From Bacillota bacterium (GTDB lineage Bacteria; Bacillota; UBA4882; UBA8346), in contig JAEZJK010000014.1 of assembly GCA_023415835.1 (NCBI GenBank), positions 1-45,979 of the forward strand: 45,979 nt of DNA, in the 5' to 3' direction. Below, piece after piece: positions 32,616-40,714 of the stretch; positions within the stretch are counted from its first letter, which is position 1; each line of letters opens with the position of its first letter. Both the position numbers and the translations under genes were made by a program. The notes under the pieces are model-generated. The model worked only from the letters and a program-made list of their open reading frames with translations, made no database searches and was not told the origin of the DNA.

Positions 32616-32640
32616 AAAAACAGGGAGCAACCGCTCCCCT
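32616..32640 (-). terminator. Terminator of the DUF378 gene
   Basis: Minus-strand GGGAGC / GCTCCC stem with a 4-nt loop, followed by TGTTTTTATTTT. Lies 13 bp after the gene. Confidence 0.8.
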
Positions 32641-32652
32641 AATTGAATAATT

Positions 32653-32856
32653 TTAAACGTTTTTGTTCCGTTCCCGTTCTCGAAAGAGAAAACTGATACA
32701 GTATAACCCTGCCAGCCCAACCAAAGAATAAATAATTCGGCTAAACGGTGCTGTTCGGCCTCCAAAGATGCTAGCAACAAGGTCGTAGCGGAACAATCCT
32801 ACTAAAAGCCAATTTAAGGCGCCTATGATTACCAAAATCAATGATAACCTATTCAT
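32653..32856 (-). CDS. DUF378 small membrane protein
   Basis: 67 residues with two membrane helices separated by a short loop. The pattern LILVIIGALNWLLVGLFRYDLVASIFGG ... SRIIYSLVGLAGLY matches the DUF378 family. Function unknown; members are small envelope proteins in many Firmicutes. Start ATG lies behind GGGAGTTGAGA. The C-terminus is strongly charged (FRERERNKN). Stands alone between two terminators. Confidence 0.88.
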   Translation of the reverse strand: MNRLSLILVIIGALNWLLVGLFRYDLVASIFGGRTAPFSRIIYSLVGLAGLYCISFLFRERERNKNV

Positions 32857-32920
32857 TACATCTCAACTCCCATTCCAGCTTTTTTCTATAGTGTGCCGAG
32901 AATTGAGGAAAGTATACTTT

Positions 32921-32949
32921 TAAAAAAATAACGGGGTATGCCCCCGTTT
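32921..32949 (-). terminator. Terminator of the 32975-34690 chemoreceptor gene
   Basis: Minus-strand AACGGGG / CCCCGTT stem (32942-32948 / 32930-32936), 5-nt loop, then ATTTTTTT. Confidence 0.9.
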
Positions 32950-32974
32950 GGTAAACTTTTTGTTTTAGTTAAAT

Positions 32975-34690
32975 TTAACTATTATTAGTTTTGCTTTGAA
33001 TTCCAAAGACCGCTACCGATTCTTTAAGCATATTGGCGATCCCCGTCAGGTTCTCGGACAGGCTGGAAACCTGTTGGGCTGCAGCGCTTTGTTCTTCGGC
33101 GGTGGCTGAAACCTCTTGAGTACTGGCCATGCTTTGTTCACTGATGGTCGCGATTCCGCTAACCATGTTGATAACGCTTTCATTCTTTTGAGCCATTTCC
33201 CGAGCGGAATGCGCTACCTGTTCAATTTGATCAAGGACTTCGTTTAACTCTTTAAAAATACTTTCAAAAGTGACAGTCGCTTCGGTAGTTAACGTCTTTC
33301 CGTCTTCAACCCGTTTAATCCCTTTCTGAATTGTTTCAACCGCATGGCTGGTCTTGGTCTTCATTTGGACGATTAAATCGGCGATCATCTGGGCAGCCTG
33401 TTTCGATTGTTCGGCTAATTTTCCGGTTTCTTTGGCAACCACGCTAAACCCTTTGCCTTGGATACCGGCCCGCGCCGCTTCAATTGAAGCATTTAGCGCC
33501 AGTAAAGTGGTTTGTTCGGCGATACCACCGATAACAGAGGTAATCTCACTGATTTCTCCGGAGGTCCGATTTAACTCCTCAATTACCGTAGCAACTTCTT
33601 TAGTGGATAGATACAATTCATTGATCTCATTGGCTACTGAATCGGTCACTTTCTGGCCCACCTTAGCCGACTCGGCAACTTTTTCAGATACTATAGCGAT
33701 CTTCTCGGTCCCAGCCGAAACTTTTCGGACGATATTTCCAAGTTCAGTGATGGTGTCGACTGTCTGATTAATTTGGTTAGCTTGCTCCGTTGAAGCCCTG
33801 GCCAATTCTTCCATGGCCCGAGCCACTTCCGCCGCCGATCTACCGGAATCATTGGAAGCGTCTTGCAATTCTTTACTGGCGTTGATTAACAATTGCGCCT
33901 GTTCGTTAATATCTCCCACTAATCTTCGAAGGCCCGAGATGGCCTCATTCAATCCCTTTACCACTTGAGTTGCCTCTTGACAACCTTGGGCATTCAATTT
34001 TTCGGAGAGATTTCCGGTACCCAGCGATTTAGCGGCATTTACGATCACCTTTAATGGATTCGAAATTGAAGCTGTAATAATCAAAGCGAGCAAGATTGAA
34101 AAGGCGATACTTAATAAAAGAATTTGGATGGTGGTATTTCTCGATTCATCCGAAAATTTATTTCCAAATTGCATAGATTCGTTGGCCTTAGCTACTATAT
34201 TATCTTCCATAGTTTTTAAAGATAAATTAATTACTACCAGTTTCTGTTCTAATTTTTGATAGTTTCCTTCGGAAGTTGGTTGTTCGAAAATTTCTTTAAT
34301 AGATTGGAGCTCTCCATAAATGGTAGATGATTGTTCGGAATCAATACCGGAAAGGAGTGGCACCAAACCTAAAACTTGATTGAACAACATATTGGTACTG
34401 GTAACATCCGGGTTAATACCGGCAAGCTTTAACAAGTATTCTTTCCTTAATTTTTGTGTTTCTTCCCTAGTTTCGTTAATTGTTTTGAAACCATCGACAG
34501 TGCTATTAAAAACACCACCGGATATTTGTTGCATTTGGTCAATGACCCCAATGCCCAGATATCCTTCGAGGAATATAAACCCAACCATGATTATAATAAT
34601 TAACAAAATTTGGTAAAAAACTTTTAACCTTGATAAAATTGAAAGGAAAATTTGGCCGATATTTTTAAAAAAGTCGAAAAACTGTTTCAT
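32975..34690 (-). CDS. Methyl-accepting chemotaxis protein with four-helix-bundle sensor
   Basis: 571 residues. Membrane helix at ~26-48, extracytoplasmic helical sensor region (~50-190) of the 4HB type, second helix ~190-212 (TIQILLLSIAFSILLALIITASI), HAMP (SNPLKVIVNAAKSLGTGNLSEKL), then the cytoplasmic coiled coil with tip GGIAEQTTLLALNASIEAARAGIQGKGFSVVA. The second Ala of the usual LLALNAAIEAARAG tip is Ser (NASIEAARAG). ATG at 34690 lies behind GGTGG. A sigma-28-type promoter lies ~50 bp upstream, so it is probably co-regulated with flagellar genes. Ligand unknown. Confidence 0.95.
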   Translation of the reverse strand: MKQFFDFFKNIGQIFLSILSRLKVFYQILLIIIIMVGFIFLEGYLGIGVIDQMQQISGGVFNSTVDGFKTINETREETQKLRKEYLLKLAGINPDVTSTNMLFNQVLGLVPLLSGIDSEQSSTIYGELQSIKEIFEQPTSEGNYQKLEQKLVVINLSLKTMEDNIVAKANESMQFGNKFSDESRNTTIQILLLSIAFSILLALIITASISNPLKVIVNAAKSLGTGNLSEKLNAQGCQEATQVVKGLNEAISGLRRLVGDINEQAQLLINASKELQDASNDSGRSAAEVARAMEELARASTEQANQINQTVDTITELGNIVRKVSAGTEKIAIVSEKVAESAKVGQKVTDSVANEINELYLSTKEVATVIEELNRTSGEISEITSVIGGIAEQTTLLALNASIEAARAGIQGKGFSVVAKETGKLAEQSKQAAQMIADLIVQMKTKTSHAVETIQKGIKRVEDGKTLTTEATVTFESIFKELNEVLDQIEQVAHSAREMAQKNESVINMVSGIATISEQSMASTQEVSATAEEQSAAAQQVSSLSENLTGIANMLKESVAVFGIQSKTNNS

Positions 34691-34740
34691 CAGTACCACC
34701 TTCTGGTATGTATTAATCCGCTAAAATACCCTTATTCGTT

Positions 34741-34767
34741 TTATCGGCAATCTCGAAGATATCATTA
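34741..34767 (-). promoter_or_regulatory. Sigma-28 (SigD) type promoter for the chemoreceptor
   Basis: Minus-strand TAAT (34764-34767), 15-bp spacer, GCCGATAA (34741-34748). The -10 is an exact match to the motility consensus and the -35 matches 3 of 4. The rest of 34691-34900 holds no gene. Confidence 0.8.
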
Positions 34768-34900
34768 ATGTACAAAAAATAACATGGATTTTTAACCTTG
34801 TTAGAAACCAAATCCGAAAAAAATGTTAAATCCGTAATTAAATTTAATTCGTCATTTTTTTTCCGGTTCCTGCTTCCATTGGTATGATTTATTAGAATTT

Positions 34901-34930
34901 AAAAAAGCCAGCTGTAAACCGCTGGCTTTT
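34901..34930 (-). terminator. Terminator of the SulP transporter gene
   Basis: Minus-strand GCCAGC / GCTGGC stem (34921-34926 / 34907-34912), 8-nt loop, then T6. Begins 12 bp after the stop. Confidence 0.9.
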
Positions 34931-34941
34931 AGGGATTTCAA

Positions 34942-36642
34942 TTATCCTGTTTTATCCAATCCCACATCTGTTTTTTTCCTATTAGTATTAAAATCAAGCA
35001 CTTCACGGGCGCGCTTTAAGGAAGCGTCAATGTTGCTACAGATATTTTCCTTGCCGACCTTTTCAACCAAACCTATTTGTTTTAAAGCTTTCATCGGCTG
35101 GGGCTGAACCCCGGAAAGAATCAGGGTTATCTGTTGTTTTTTACTCTTTTTGAGAATCTGCCTTAAACTGTGCAGCCCTGTCGAATCAATCGCCGGAACA
35201 TTCCGCATCCTAATAATTAAAACCTGCGGCGGCCTTTCCACTAAATTAAGGGCTTCTTCAAACTTATAGGCGGCGCCGAAGAAAAGGGGACCGTTAATCT
35301 CATATATCTCCACCCCTTTTGGAACCGTTCTTTCTTCAATCCCCAACGGTTCATTAATAGTTTCTTCAACATCATCTAGTTCACTGGTGATAATATCCAC
35401 ATTGGTAACCAACGCCATTCTTCTCATAAACAGGAAGACCGCCATTAACAAACCTACTTCAATAGCTATAGTCAAATCAAAGAGCACGGTCAAACTAAAG
35501 GTGAAGAGGAGTACCATTACATCGCTACGAGGGCTTTTTAAGAGCCCGACAAAAGAACGCCACTCGCTCATATTATAAGCCACCACCACCAGGACAGCGG
35601 CTAAACAAGAGAGTGGTATCAAGGAAGCCCATTTTCCGAAGAATAACATTATTAACAACAAAACTACGGCATGGACGATTCCGGCAACCGGAGTCTTACC
35701 GCCATTCTTAATATTGGTGGCGGTACGCGCAATCGCGCCGGTGGCCGGGATCCCGCCAAAAATTGGGGACAATATATTGGCTATTCCGTTAGCGACTAAT
35801 TCAGTATTGGAACGGTGTTTATCGCCAATCATTCCATCTGCGACAACCGCCGATAATAGCGCCTCTATACCGGCTAAAATCGCAATCGTCATTGCCGGGC
35901 TGATTAGGTTTTGAATCAGATCCCAGCTGATCTTGGGAAATACAGGCGCAGGCAACATTGATGGTATCTGTCCAAAACGGTTCCCAATAGTCTCAACCGG
36001 CAATTCAAAAAGATAAACGATTGCGGTGGAAAAGACCAAAGCTATTAATGATCCGGGGATCCGGCGCGAAACTTTCTGCCAGAAGATAATAATTAACAGC
36101 GACAATATACTAATCGCTAACGCCCAATAATTGATGGTTGATAGGTTTTGAAAATAGGAGATCCATTTATGTATAAATTCCGAAGGGACATTTCCCATTT
36201 CTAATCCTAGAAAGTCCTTGATTTGAGAAGAAAAGATAATCAAGGCGATCCCACTGGTAAACCCGGCGATTACCGGATATGGTATAAATTTAATCATTGA
36301 ACCGAATCGGGCAATACCCATGAACACTAAAATAACCCCAGCCATTATGGTCGCCAGGGTCAGCCCATCCAATCCATGTTTTTGGATAATACCGTATACA
36401 ATAACTACAAAAGCCCCGGTTGGTCCGCCGATCTGGACTCTGCTGCCCCCTAACGCTGAAATAATAAAACCGGCAATTATTGCGGTAAAAATCCCTTTAT
36501 CAGGGGAAACCCCCGAAGCGATCGCAAAAGCGATTGCTAACGGCAGGGCTACTATACCGACAATTATTCCGGCGGCAAGATCCGAACCAAAGCGCTTCCA
36601 AGTATATCCCTTTAAAGTCGTAATAATTTTTGGTTTAAACAT
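34942..36642 (-). CDS. SulP-family anion transporter with STAS domain
   Basis: 566 residues. The membrane domain (~10-425) has the SulP/SLC26 signatures DLAAGIIVGIVALPLAIAFAIASG, GGSRVQIGGPTGAFVVIVYGI and the GGIPATGAIARTATNIKNGGKTPVAGIVHAV block. The C-terminal STAS domain (~450-550; GVEIYEINGPLFFGAA, PQVLIIRMRNVPAIDSTGLHSL) regulates transport. Family substrates are sulfate, bicarbonate or dicarboxylates; the specific anion cannot be told. ATG at 36642 lies behind GGAG; six codons upstream are probably untranslated. Shares direction with the DUF486 gene upstream. Confidence 0.93.
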   Translation of the reverse strand: MFKPKIITTLKGYTWKRFGSDLAAGIIVGIVALPLAIAFAIASGVSPDKGIFTAIIAGFIISALGGSRVQIGGPTGAFVVIVYGIIQKHGLDGLTLATIMAGVILVFMGIARFGSMIKFIPYPVIAGFTSGIALIIFSSQIKDFLGLEMGNVPSEFIHKWISYFQNLSTINYWALAISILSLLIIIFWQKVSRRIPGSLIALVFSTAIVYLFELPVETIGNRFGQIPSMLPAPVFPKISWDLIQNLISPAMTIAILAGIEALLSAVVADGMIGDKHRSNTELVANGIANILSPIFGGIPATGAIARTATNIKNGGKTPVAGIVHAVVLLLIMLFFGKWASLIPLSCLAAVLVVVAYNMSEWRSFVGLLKSPRSDVMVLLFTFSLTVLFDLTIAIEVGLLMAVFLFMRRMALVTNVDIITSELDDVEETINEPLGIEERTVPKGVEIYEINGPLFFGAAYKFEEALNLVERPPQVLIIRMRNVPAIDSTGLHSLRQILKKSKKQQITLILSGVQPQPMKALKQIGLVEKVGKENICSNIDASLKRAREVLDFNTNRKKTDVGLDKTG

Positions 36643-36676
36643 ATTTTTAACTCCATTCAATTATGGTAAGTTATAG

Positions 36677-37006
36677 CTACCATTTTTTAAAAATAAAAAA
36701 GACCGCACCGATAATCATCATAAAACCGACGATATAATTCCACTTTACACCTTCTTTCAAATAAAACACTGAGAAGATTGTGAACACGATTAACGTAATT
36801 ACTTCTTGAATCACTTTAAGTTGGGCTGCAGAAAAATACTGGTTCCCAATTCGGTTTGCCGGAACTTGAAAACAATATTCGGCAAAAGCAATCAGCCAAC
36901 TAATAAAGATCACTTTCACCAGAGGCGCCTCTTTAAATTTTAAATGGCCATACCACGCGAAAGTCATAAAAATATTTGAGATGAGTAAAAGAATTATGGT
37001 AGTCAT
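36677..37006 (-). CDS. DUF486 / DMT-family small membrane protein
   Basis: 109 residues with four membrane helices (NIFMTFAWYGHLKF, VIFISWLIAFAEYCFQVPANRIG, VIQEVITLIVFTIFSVFYL, NYIVGFMMIIGAVFFIF). The SWLIAFAEYCFQVPANRIG block is the DUF486 hallmark; the family is placed near the drug/metabolite transporters but has no assigned substrate. Only ~35 bp separate it from the SulP start, so the two may be co-transcribed. Confidence 0.9.
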   Translation of the reverse strand: MTTIILLLISNIFMTFAWYGHLKFKEAPLVKVIFISWLIAFAEYCFQVPANRIGNQYFSAAQLKVIQEVITLIVFTIFSVFYLKEGVKWNYIVGFMMIIGAVFFIFKKW

Positions 37007-37238
37007 TTTTCGCCTTTATTAATAAAGATTATGAATAATTTTTTCAATTTTATTTTAAACCCAAAATCAAAACTTTTTTTTTACATTATTGTTAATTCGG
37101 ATAATTTTTAAACTGCAATTCGGTAAATTACCCCTTTGGTTTTTTTACGCTTGACTATTAAGTTAACGTAACAGCTAATAAAACGGCTGCTTATGGTTTA
37201 TACCTTTAAGGGCAGCCCGTTTAGATAACTTCACTCGT
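37007..37238. other. AT-rich leader with a hairpin upstream of the DUF486 gene
   Basis: No gene. Arms AAACGGCTGC (37181-37190) and GCAGCCCGTTT (37212-37222) pair with one bulged base around a 21-nt loop. It could be a leader RNA structure for the DUF486/sulP transcript; no known riboswitch class was recognised. Confidence 0.45.
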
Positions 37239-37266
37239 AAAAAACCAGCCCGTCAAAGGACTGGTT
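37239..37266 (-). terminator. Terminator of the feo operon
   Basis: Minus-strand AACCAGTCC / GGGCTGGTT stem (one G-T pair), 6-nt loop, then T6. It starts about 10 bp after the feoB stop. Confidence 0.88.
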
Positions 37267-37274
37267 TAATTTTT

Positions 37275-39221
37275 TTATTTAATGGTAATGCGTTTAAACC
37301 AGGTGGACCTGCTAATCAAAATGAGGACCAAACAGCCCAGTGTAAATGTGAAAGCTACTATTGAAGTATTCGAACCGAACAACCTTGCTAATTGAAAAAT
37401 TACTCCCCCGGTTAAGAAGGCGATTATCCAGGTACTTAACCATACAACTGCAGCCTCCCGTTTGCTCCGCTCTTTAAAAATCATCATTACCGAGGCGATA
37501 CACGGTACAAACAAGGTAATAGTGACTAACGAAACCACTGTTTGCAACGGCGTCAGATCCATCGTACTCAGGCCGGCGGCGCCGAAATCGCGCCTAACCA
37601 GCCCCATGATGAAGGCGGTAGCCGCTTGAGCCGGTAACCCGAGCCAACCGATGGTAAATGGGGCCAAAGCGCTTTGAATCATATTCAATAACCCAGTTGC
37701 ATGCATGATACTGATTAAAAAGGAGCCTAGCGCAAAAATCGGGGCTGCTTCCACCAGAAAGTTAGTTGATTTAATCACTGTTTTTTTGAGGATATTATCC
37801 AACCGGGGCATACGTAACGGTGGTAAATCAATCAGCAAGTCACTGGTTTTTCCCGGCAAAATATTCTTTAAAACAGTCCCAGCGGTAATCAGAATCACCG
37901 AAATGACTACCAGGTAAAGCAGGATATAATTTAACCCAACCCCCGCAAGTAGCCCGGCAATTACTCCCAACTGAGCCGAACAAGGTATTGCCAACCCCAA
38001 TAAGAAAATAGCGATTCTTCTTTCCCGATCCGAACCTAACAGACGGGTAGTAATTGTAGCCATGGTGACACAGCCGAACCCTAAAATAAGAGGGATAACA
38101 GCCCGCCCGTTCAAGCCGATGGCATTCATAGAGCGGTCAACCAGGGTAGCGACTCGCGGTAGGTAACCCGAATCCTCCCAGAGCGATAAGAACAGATAAA
38201 AACCGACCACTAACGGGAGTAATAAGCCCAGCAGATAGGTCATGGTCATGGTCAATAAGCCGAATTCGCCGATTAATACCTGGCCTAACATTGATTCCGG
38301 GCTAACAACCCGGCTGACTAAGCTGCGGACCAACGGTTCGTAAAAACCGATCATGATCTGCTCCTCGGTTACCCCTACAACAGTACCGGCTACAAAAACC
38401 CCGATGAATTGGTACATCAACCATAGCGCGGCTATCAAAACCGGCCAGCCCGTTATGGGATGAAGCAGCAACCTTCCCAACGCCTGGCTGAGACCCTCCT
38501 TGGCTTTATCAGCCCGGATCACCTTACGGGCAATTTCATTAACCCGTTCCCGGCGTTTCAAATAAATCTTTTCCCGCAACTCGCCCGGAGGTAACCCATG
38601 TTTTGCAGCTATTTCCGGGTCTCCCTCCAGGATTAAAAGGGCTTCGCCCCGGTTGCCGGCCTTCGCAATCAAAGGATCAAGTTTCGATTGCAAACCCGCG
38701 CTGGAATTCCCCACTTTAGCTTTATAAATAGATTTAGCCAGCAAATCAAGGCCTTTTTTCCGGATCGCGATCGCCGGAACAACCGGTACACCCAGTTCTT
38801 TTCCTAATAACCCGAAATCAATATCAAGCCCCATCTTTTCAGCTTCATCCAACATGTTTAGGGCAACAATGACCGGTACCCCGGTATCAATTATTTGTTG
38901 GGTCAGAAATAAGTCCCGTTCCAAATGGGTGGCATTCACGATATTGACTACCACATCCGCCTGAAGGATCACATCCCGGGCGACTCTTTCCTCATCGTTA
39001 AAGGATGATATCCCATATACCCCGGGGGTATCAATTACCTCATCCCGGCCGAACCGGCCGGAGGAAATCTCCAGAGTAGTCCCGGGATAGTTCGAAACAT
39101 CGACATACATTCCAGTTAAAAAATTAAAAAAGACTGATTTACCGGTATTAGGGTTTCCCGCTAAAACAATTTTCTTAGCACCTTCAAACGTATTAATAGC
39201 CTCACTTTTCACTATCTTCAC
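37275..39221 (-). CDS. feoB: Ferrous iron transport protein B
   Basis: Fe2+ importer: N-terminal G domain (G1 AGNPNTGKS, G2 NYPGTT, G3 VIDTPGVY, G4 ALNMLDEA) followed by a helical spacer and two Gate domains (GFYLFLSLWEDSGYLPRVATLVDRSMNAIGLNGRAVIPLILGFGC and VEAAPIFALGSFLISIMHATG). 648 residues, typical of Firmicute FeoB. The GTG at 39221 is the longest start; the GTG three codons on (39212) is better spaced from the GGGGGG run. Overlaps the feoA-like stop by 20 bp, so translation is coupled. Confidence 0.97.
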   Translation of the reverse strand: MKIVKSEAINTFEGAKKIVLAGNPNTGKSVFFNFLTGMYVDVSNYPGTTLEISSGRFGRDEVIDTPGVYGISSFNDEERVARDVILQADVVVNIVNATHLERDLFLTQQIIDTGVPVIVALNMLDEAEKMGLDIDFGLLGKELGVPVVPAIAIRKKGLDLLAKSIYKAKVGNSSAGLQSKLDPLIAKAGNRGEALLILEGDPEIAAKHGLPPGELREKIYLKRRERVNEIARKVIRADKAKEGLSQALGRLLLHPITGWPVLIAALWLMYQFIGVFVAGTVVGVTEEQIMIGFYEPLVRSLVSRVVSPESMLGQVLIGEFGLLTMTMTYLLGLLLPLVVGFYLFLSLWEDSGYLPRVATLVDRSMNAIGLNGRAVIPLILGFGCVTMATITTRLLGSDRERRIAIFLLGLAIPCSAQLGVIAGLLAGVGLNYILLYLVVISVILITAGTVLKNILPGKTSDLLIDLPPLRMPRLDNILKKTVIKSTNFLVEAAPIFALGSFLISIMHATGLLNMIQSALAPFTIGWLGLPAQAATAFIMGLVRRDFGAAGLSTMDLTPLQTVVSLVTITLFVPCIASVMMIFKERSKREAAVVWLSTWIIAFLTGGVIFQLARLFGSNTSIVAFTFTLGCLVLILISRSTWFKRITIK

Positions 39222-39600
39222 CCCCCCGCGTTACTTGAATCTGTTTCGCCAAATTACGTCCGAGGGCGATTTCCTGGCGGTCAACTTTGAGTACCACCGG
39301 TCCGGCCGGAATTACCGCTTGACATAAGACTTCTTTTCCTTCGGTCAAGCCAAACCTGATCGTCTGATCCTTAACCGTTCCTGGAGGAAGGCTTTTAATC
39401 CGGCAAAGTTTACCGCTTTTTACCCGATCTAAAGTCGGTTGGTTGCCTTCCGGACCAGCATCAACAACGGGACCAATTGCAGCATCCGGACACTGGTACG
39501 GGCATCCGCTGCAACCGGAACAGTGCTGCGCCCCTTGGCTCCGTTTTAACCAGAAAACTAGTAAACCACCAATCGCAATAATAATTCCTAATTCTAACAT
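39202..39600 (-). CDS. feoA: Cys-rich membrane anchor fused to a FeoA domain
   Basis: 132 residues. N-terminal membrane helix (LGIIIAIGGLLVFWL), then CSGCSGCPYQCP as in the separate FeoB-associated Cys-rich membrane proteins. From ~54 to 127 comes a FeoA SH3-like domain (LDRVKSGKLCRIKSLPPGT, EVLCQAVIPAGPVVLKVDRQEIALGRNLAKQIQV). FeoA normally is a free ~75-residue cytoplasmic protein, so this is a fusion of two Feo accessory modules that would tether FeoA to the membrane next to FeoB. ATG lies behind GGAGAGGTGAGG; a Fur site lies just upstream. Confidence 0.88.
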   Translation of the reverse strand: MLELGIIIAIGGLLVFWLKRSQGAQHCSGCSGCPYQCPDAAIGPVVDAGPEGNQPTLDRVKSGKLCRIKSLPPGTVKDQTIRFGLTEGKEVLCQAVIPAGPVVLKVDRQEIALGRNLAKQIQVTRGGEDSEK

Positions 39601-39617
39601 TCTGCCTCACCTCTCCG

Positions 39618-39640
39618 TTGAAAATGAAATTCGTTTTCAA
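39618..39640 (-). promoter_or_regulatory. Fur box upstream of the feo operon
   Basis: Arms TTGAAAA / TTTTCAA around TGAAATTCG, forming overlapping imperfect 7-1-7 Fur sites between fur and the feoA-like gene, 18 bp before the start codon. Confidence 0.7.
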
Positions 39641-39666
39641 TTAATTAACAAAAAAATAATAGATAT

Positions 39667-40110
39667 TTAATGTTTTATTTTACCCTTACACTTTTGACAA
39701 ACTCCATATAGCTCCATCCGATGGTGTTCAATGTCAAAATGATGTTTCAGGGCCAGTTTTTCCTGGAGTTCCTCAATCTCCGGCTCCACCACCTCTATCA
39801 GCCGCCCGCATTTGACACAAATCAGATGGTCGTGATGATCCTGTTCAAAACTATGTTCATAACGGGTGATCCCGTCTTCGAACTTCATTTCGGTGGCCAA
39901 ACCGCATTCGGTAAAAAGCTTCAATGTCCGGTAAACCGTAGTGTAACCGATGGATGGGTTGATCGCTTTGACCTTCGCGTAAAGCTCCTCTACTGTGAAA
40001 TGAAACTCCGTTTTTAAAAACGACTCCAGGATCACCCGCCGTTGATCGGTAAATTTTAAATCTTTTTGTTGCAAATATTCTTTTAAGACTTGCTCTTCTT
40101 TCATTTTCAA
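39667..40110 (-). CDS. fur: Ferric uptake regulator (Fur/PerR family)
   Basis: Metal-dependent repressor. Winged helix at ~8-85 (LKFTDQRRVILESFL, HFTVEELYAKVKAINPSIGYTTVYRTLKLFTECGLA), then a metal-binding dimerisation domain with HDHLICVKCGRLIEV, HHFDIEHHRMELYGVCQKCKGK (two CxxC pairs for structural zinc, His/Glu regulatory sites). The frame is open to 40176, but AAGGGA sits eight bases before the TTG at 40110 (alternatively ATG at 40104). Beside feo and with a Fur box on its own promoter, it is most likely iron-sensing Fur rather than PerR or Zur. Confidence 0.92.
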   Translation of the reverse strand: MKMKEEQVLKEYLQQKDLKFTDQRRVILESFLKTEFHFTVEELYAKVKAINPSIGYTTVYRTLKLFTECGLATEMKFEDGITRYEHSFEQDHHDHLICVKCGRLIEVVEPEIEELQEKLALKHHFDIEHHRMELYGVCQKCKGKIKH

Positions 40111-40127
40111 ATAACCGATCCCTTTCT

Positions 40128-40176
40128 TGAAAATGATTTTCAATTTCAGTATATAATGGCCTCTTCTATCTGTCAA
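40128..40176 (-). promoter_or_regulatory. fur promoter with Fur box
   Basis: Minus-strand TTGACA (40171-40176), 17-bp spacer, TATACT (40148-40153). TGAAAATGATTTTCA (40128-40142) is a perfect 7-1-7 palindrome over the expected start, indicating autoregulation. Confidence 0.85.
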
Positions 40177-40194
40177 TGCTATTGTTTATTATTT

Positions 40195-40311
40195 GAGCGA
40201 GTTTCATAATTACAAAAATTTATCTTCGCAGGCAATATATAGTGTAGGTTTTATTTTAGTCTATCAATATTTGTATGCGAAGCCAGAAAAAAGGAATTAT
40301 GAAACCGCCTA
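40195..40311. mobile_element. 117-bp MITE, copy B, with 4-bp target duplication
   Basis: Same sequence and orientation as 27533-27650 with only a few differences (for example GCAGGC for GCATGC and one base lost near ATATTTG). ATTT flanks both ends (40191-40194 and 40312-40315). Inserted 18 bp upstream of the fur -35 and into the 3' end of the ORF at 40256-40561. Confidence 0.87.
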
Positions 40312-40561
40312 ATTTAATAATATGATTACAGTATTTATAAAGACGGTGGTTTTCCTGATAGAGGTTATCGAAATTACGGCGTAACTCTTCTATTTCTTGA
40401 CAATATTCACTGTTCTTTTGGCGGAGTACAGTATTCTCGTTGACTAACATGTCAGAATCGTATTCTTTTAGGAGCGCTTCCAAATCACGGCCAATTGCCC
40501 GATATTTAGCGTCGAACTCACGGAGCTTTGCATTTAAATTGATTCCGGTCAACCCTTGCAA
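40256..40561 (-). CDS. Hypothetical coiled-coil protein with MITE-derived C-terminus
   Basis: 101 codons; not a recognised family. Residues ~10-80 are charged and helical (LREFDAKYRAIGRDLEALLKEYD ... EIEELRRNFDNLYQENHRLYKYCNHI), a likely coiled coil. The last ~17 residues (GFIIPFFWLRIQILID) are read from inside MITE copy B, so the original end has been replaced or cut off. Only TTG starts are available, with no good ribosome-binding site and an in-frame stop just upstream. May be a decaying or 5'-altered gene. Confidence 0.45.
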   Translation of the reverse strand: MQGLTGINLNAKLREFDAKYRAIGRDLEALLKEYDSDMLVNENTVLRQKNSEYCQEIEELRRNFDNLYQENHRLYKYCNHIIKLGGFIIPFFWLRIQILID

Positions 40562-40714
40562 TTGAAAAAAAGCTTATAGTTATGTTCGCCATTTCCCTCT
40601 TCTTTCCTTTATATCCAATGTACAATTACTCCCAGCAGGAACTTTCATTTCTAAAGCAGTATATTATTACTATTCGTTGGCATGATTCCGAAGAAAGGCA
40701 AGGGGAAGGATTGT

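Noticed and set aside
32532..32780. 82-codon minus-strand frame over the DUF378 gene
   Set aside because: Overlaps DUF378 in another frame and crosses its terminator.
27533..40311. MITE pair considered as a CRISPR or recombination attachment pair
   Set aside because: Only two copies 12.5 kb apart, each with terminal inverted repeats and short target duplications; no spacer array or integrase.
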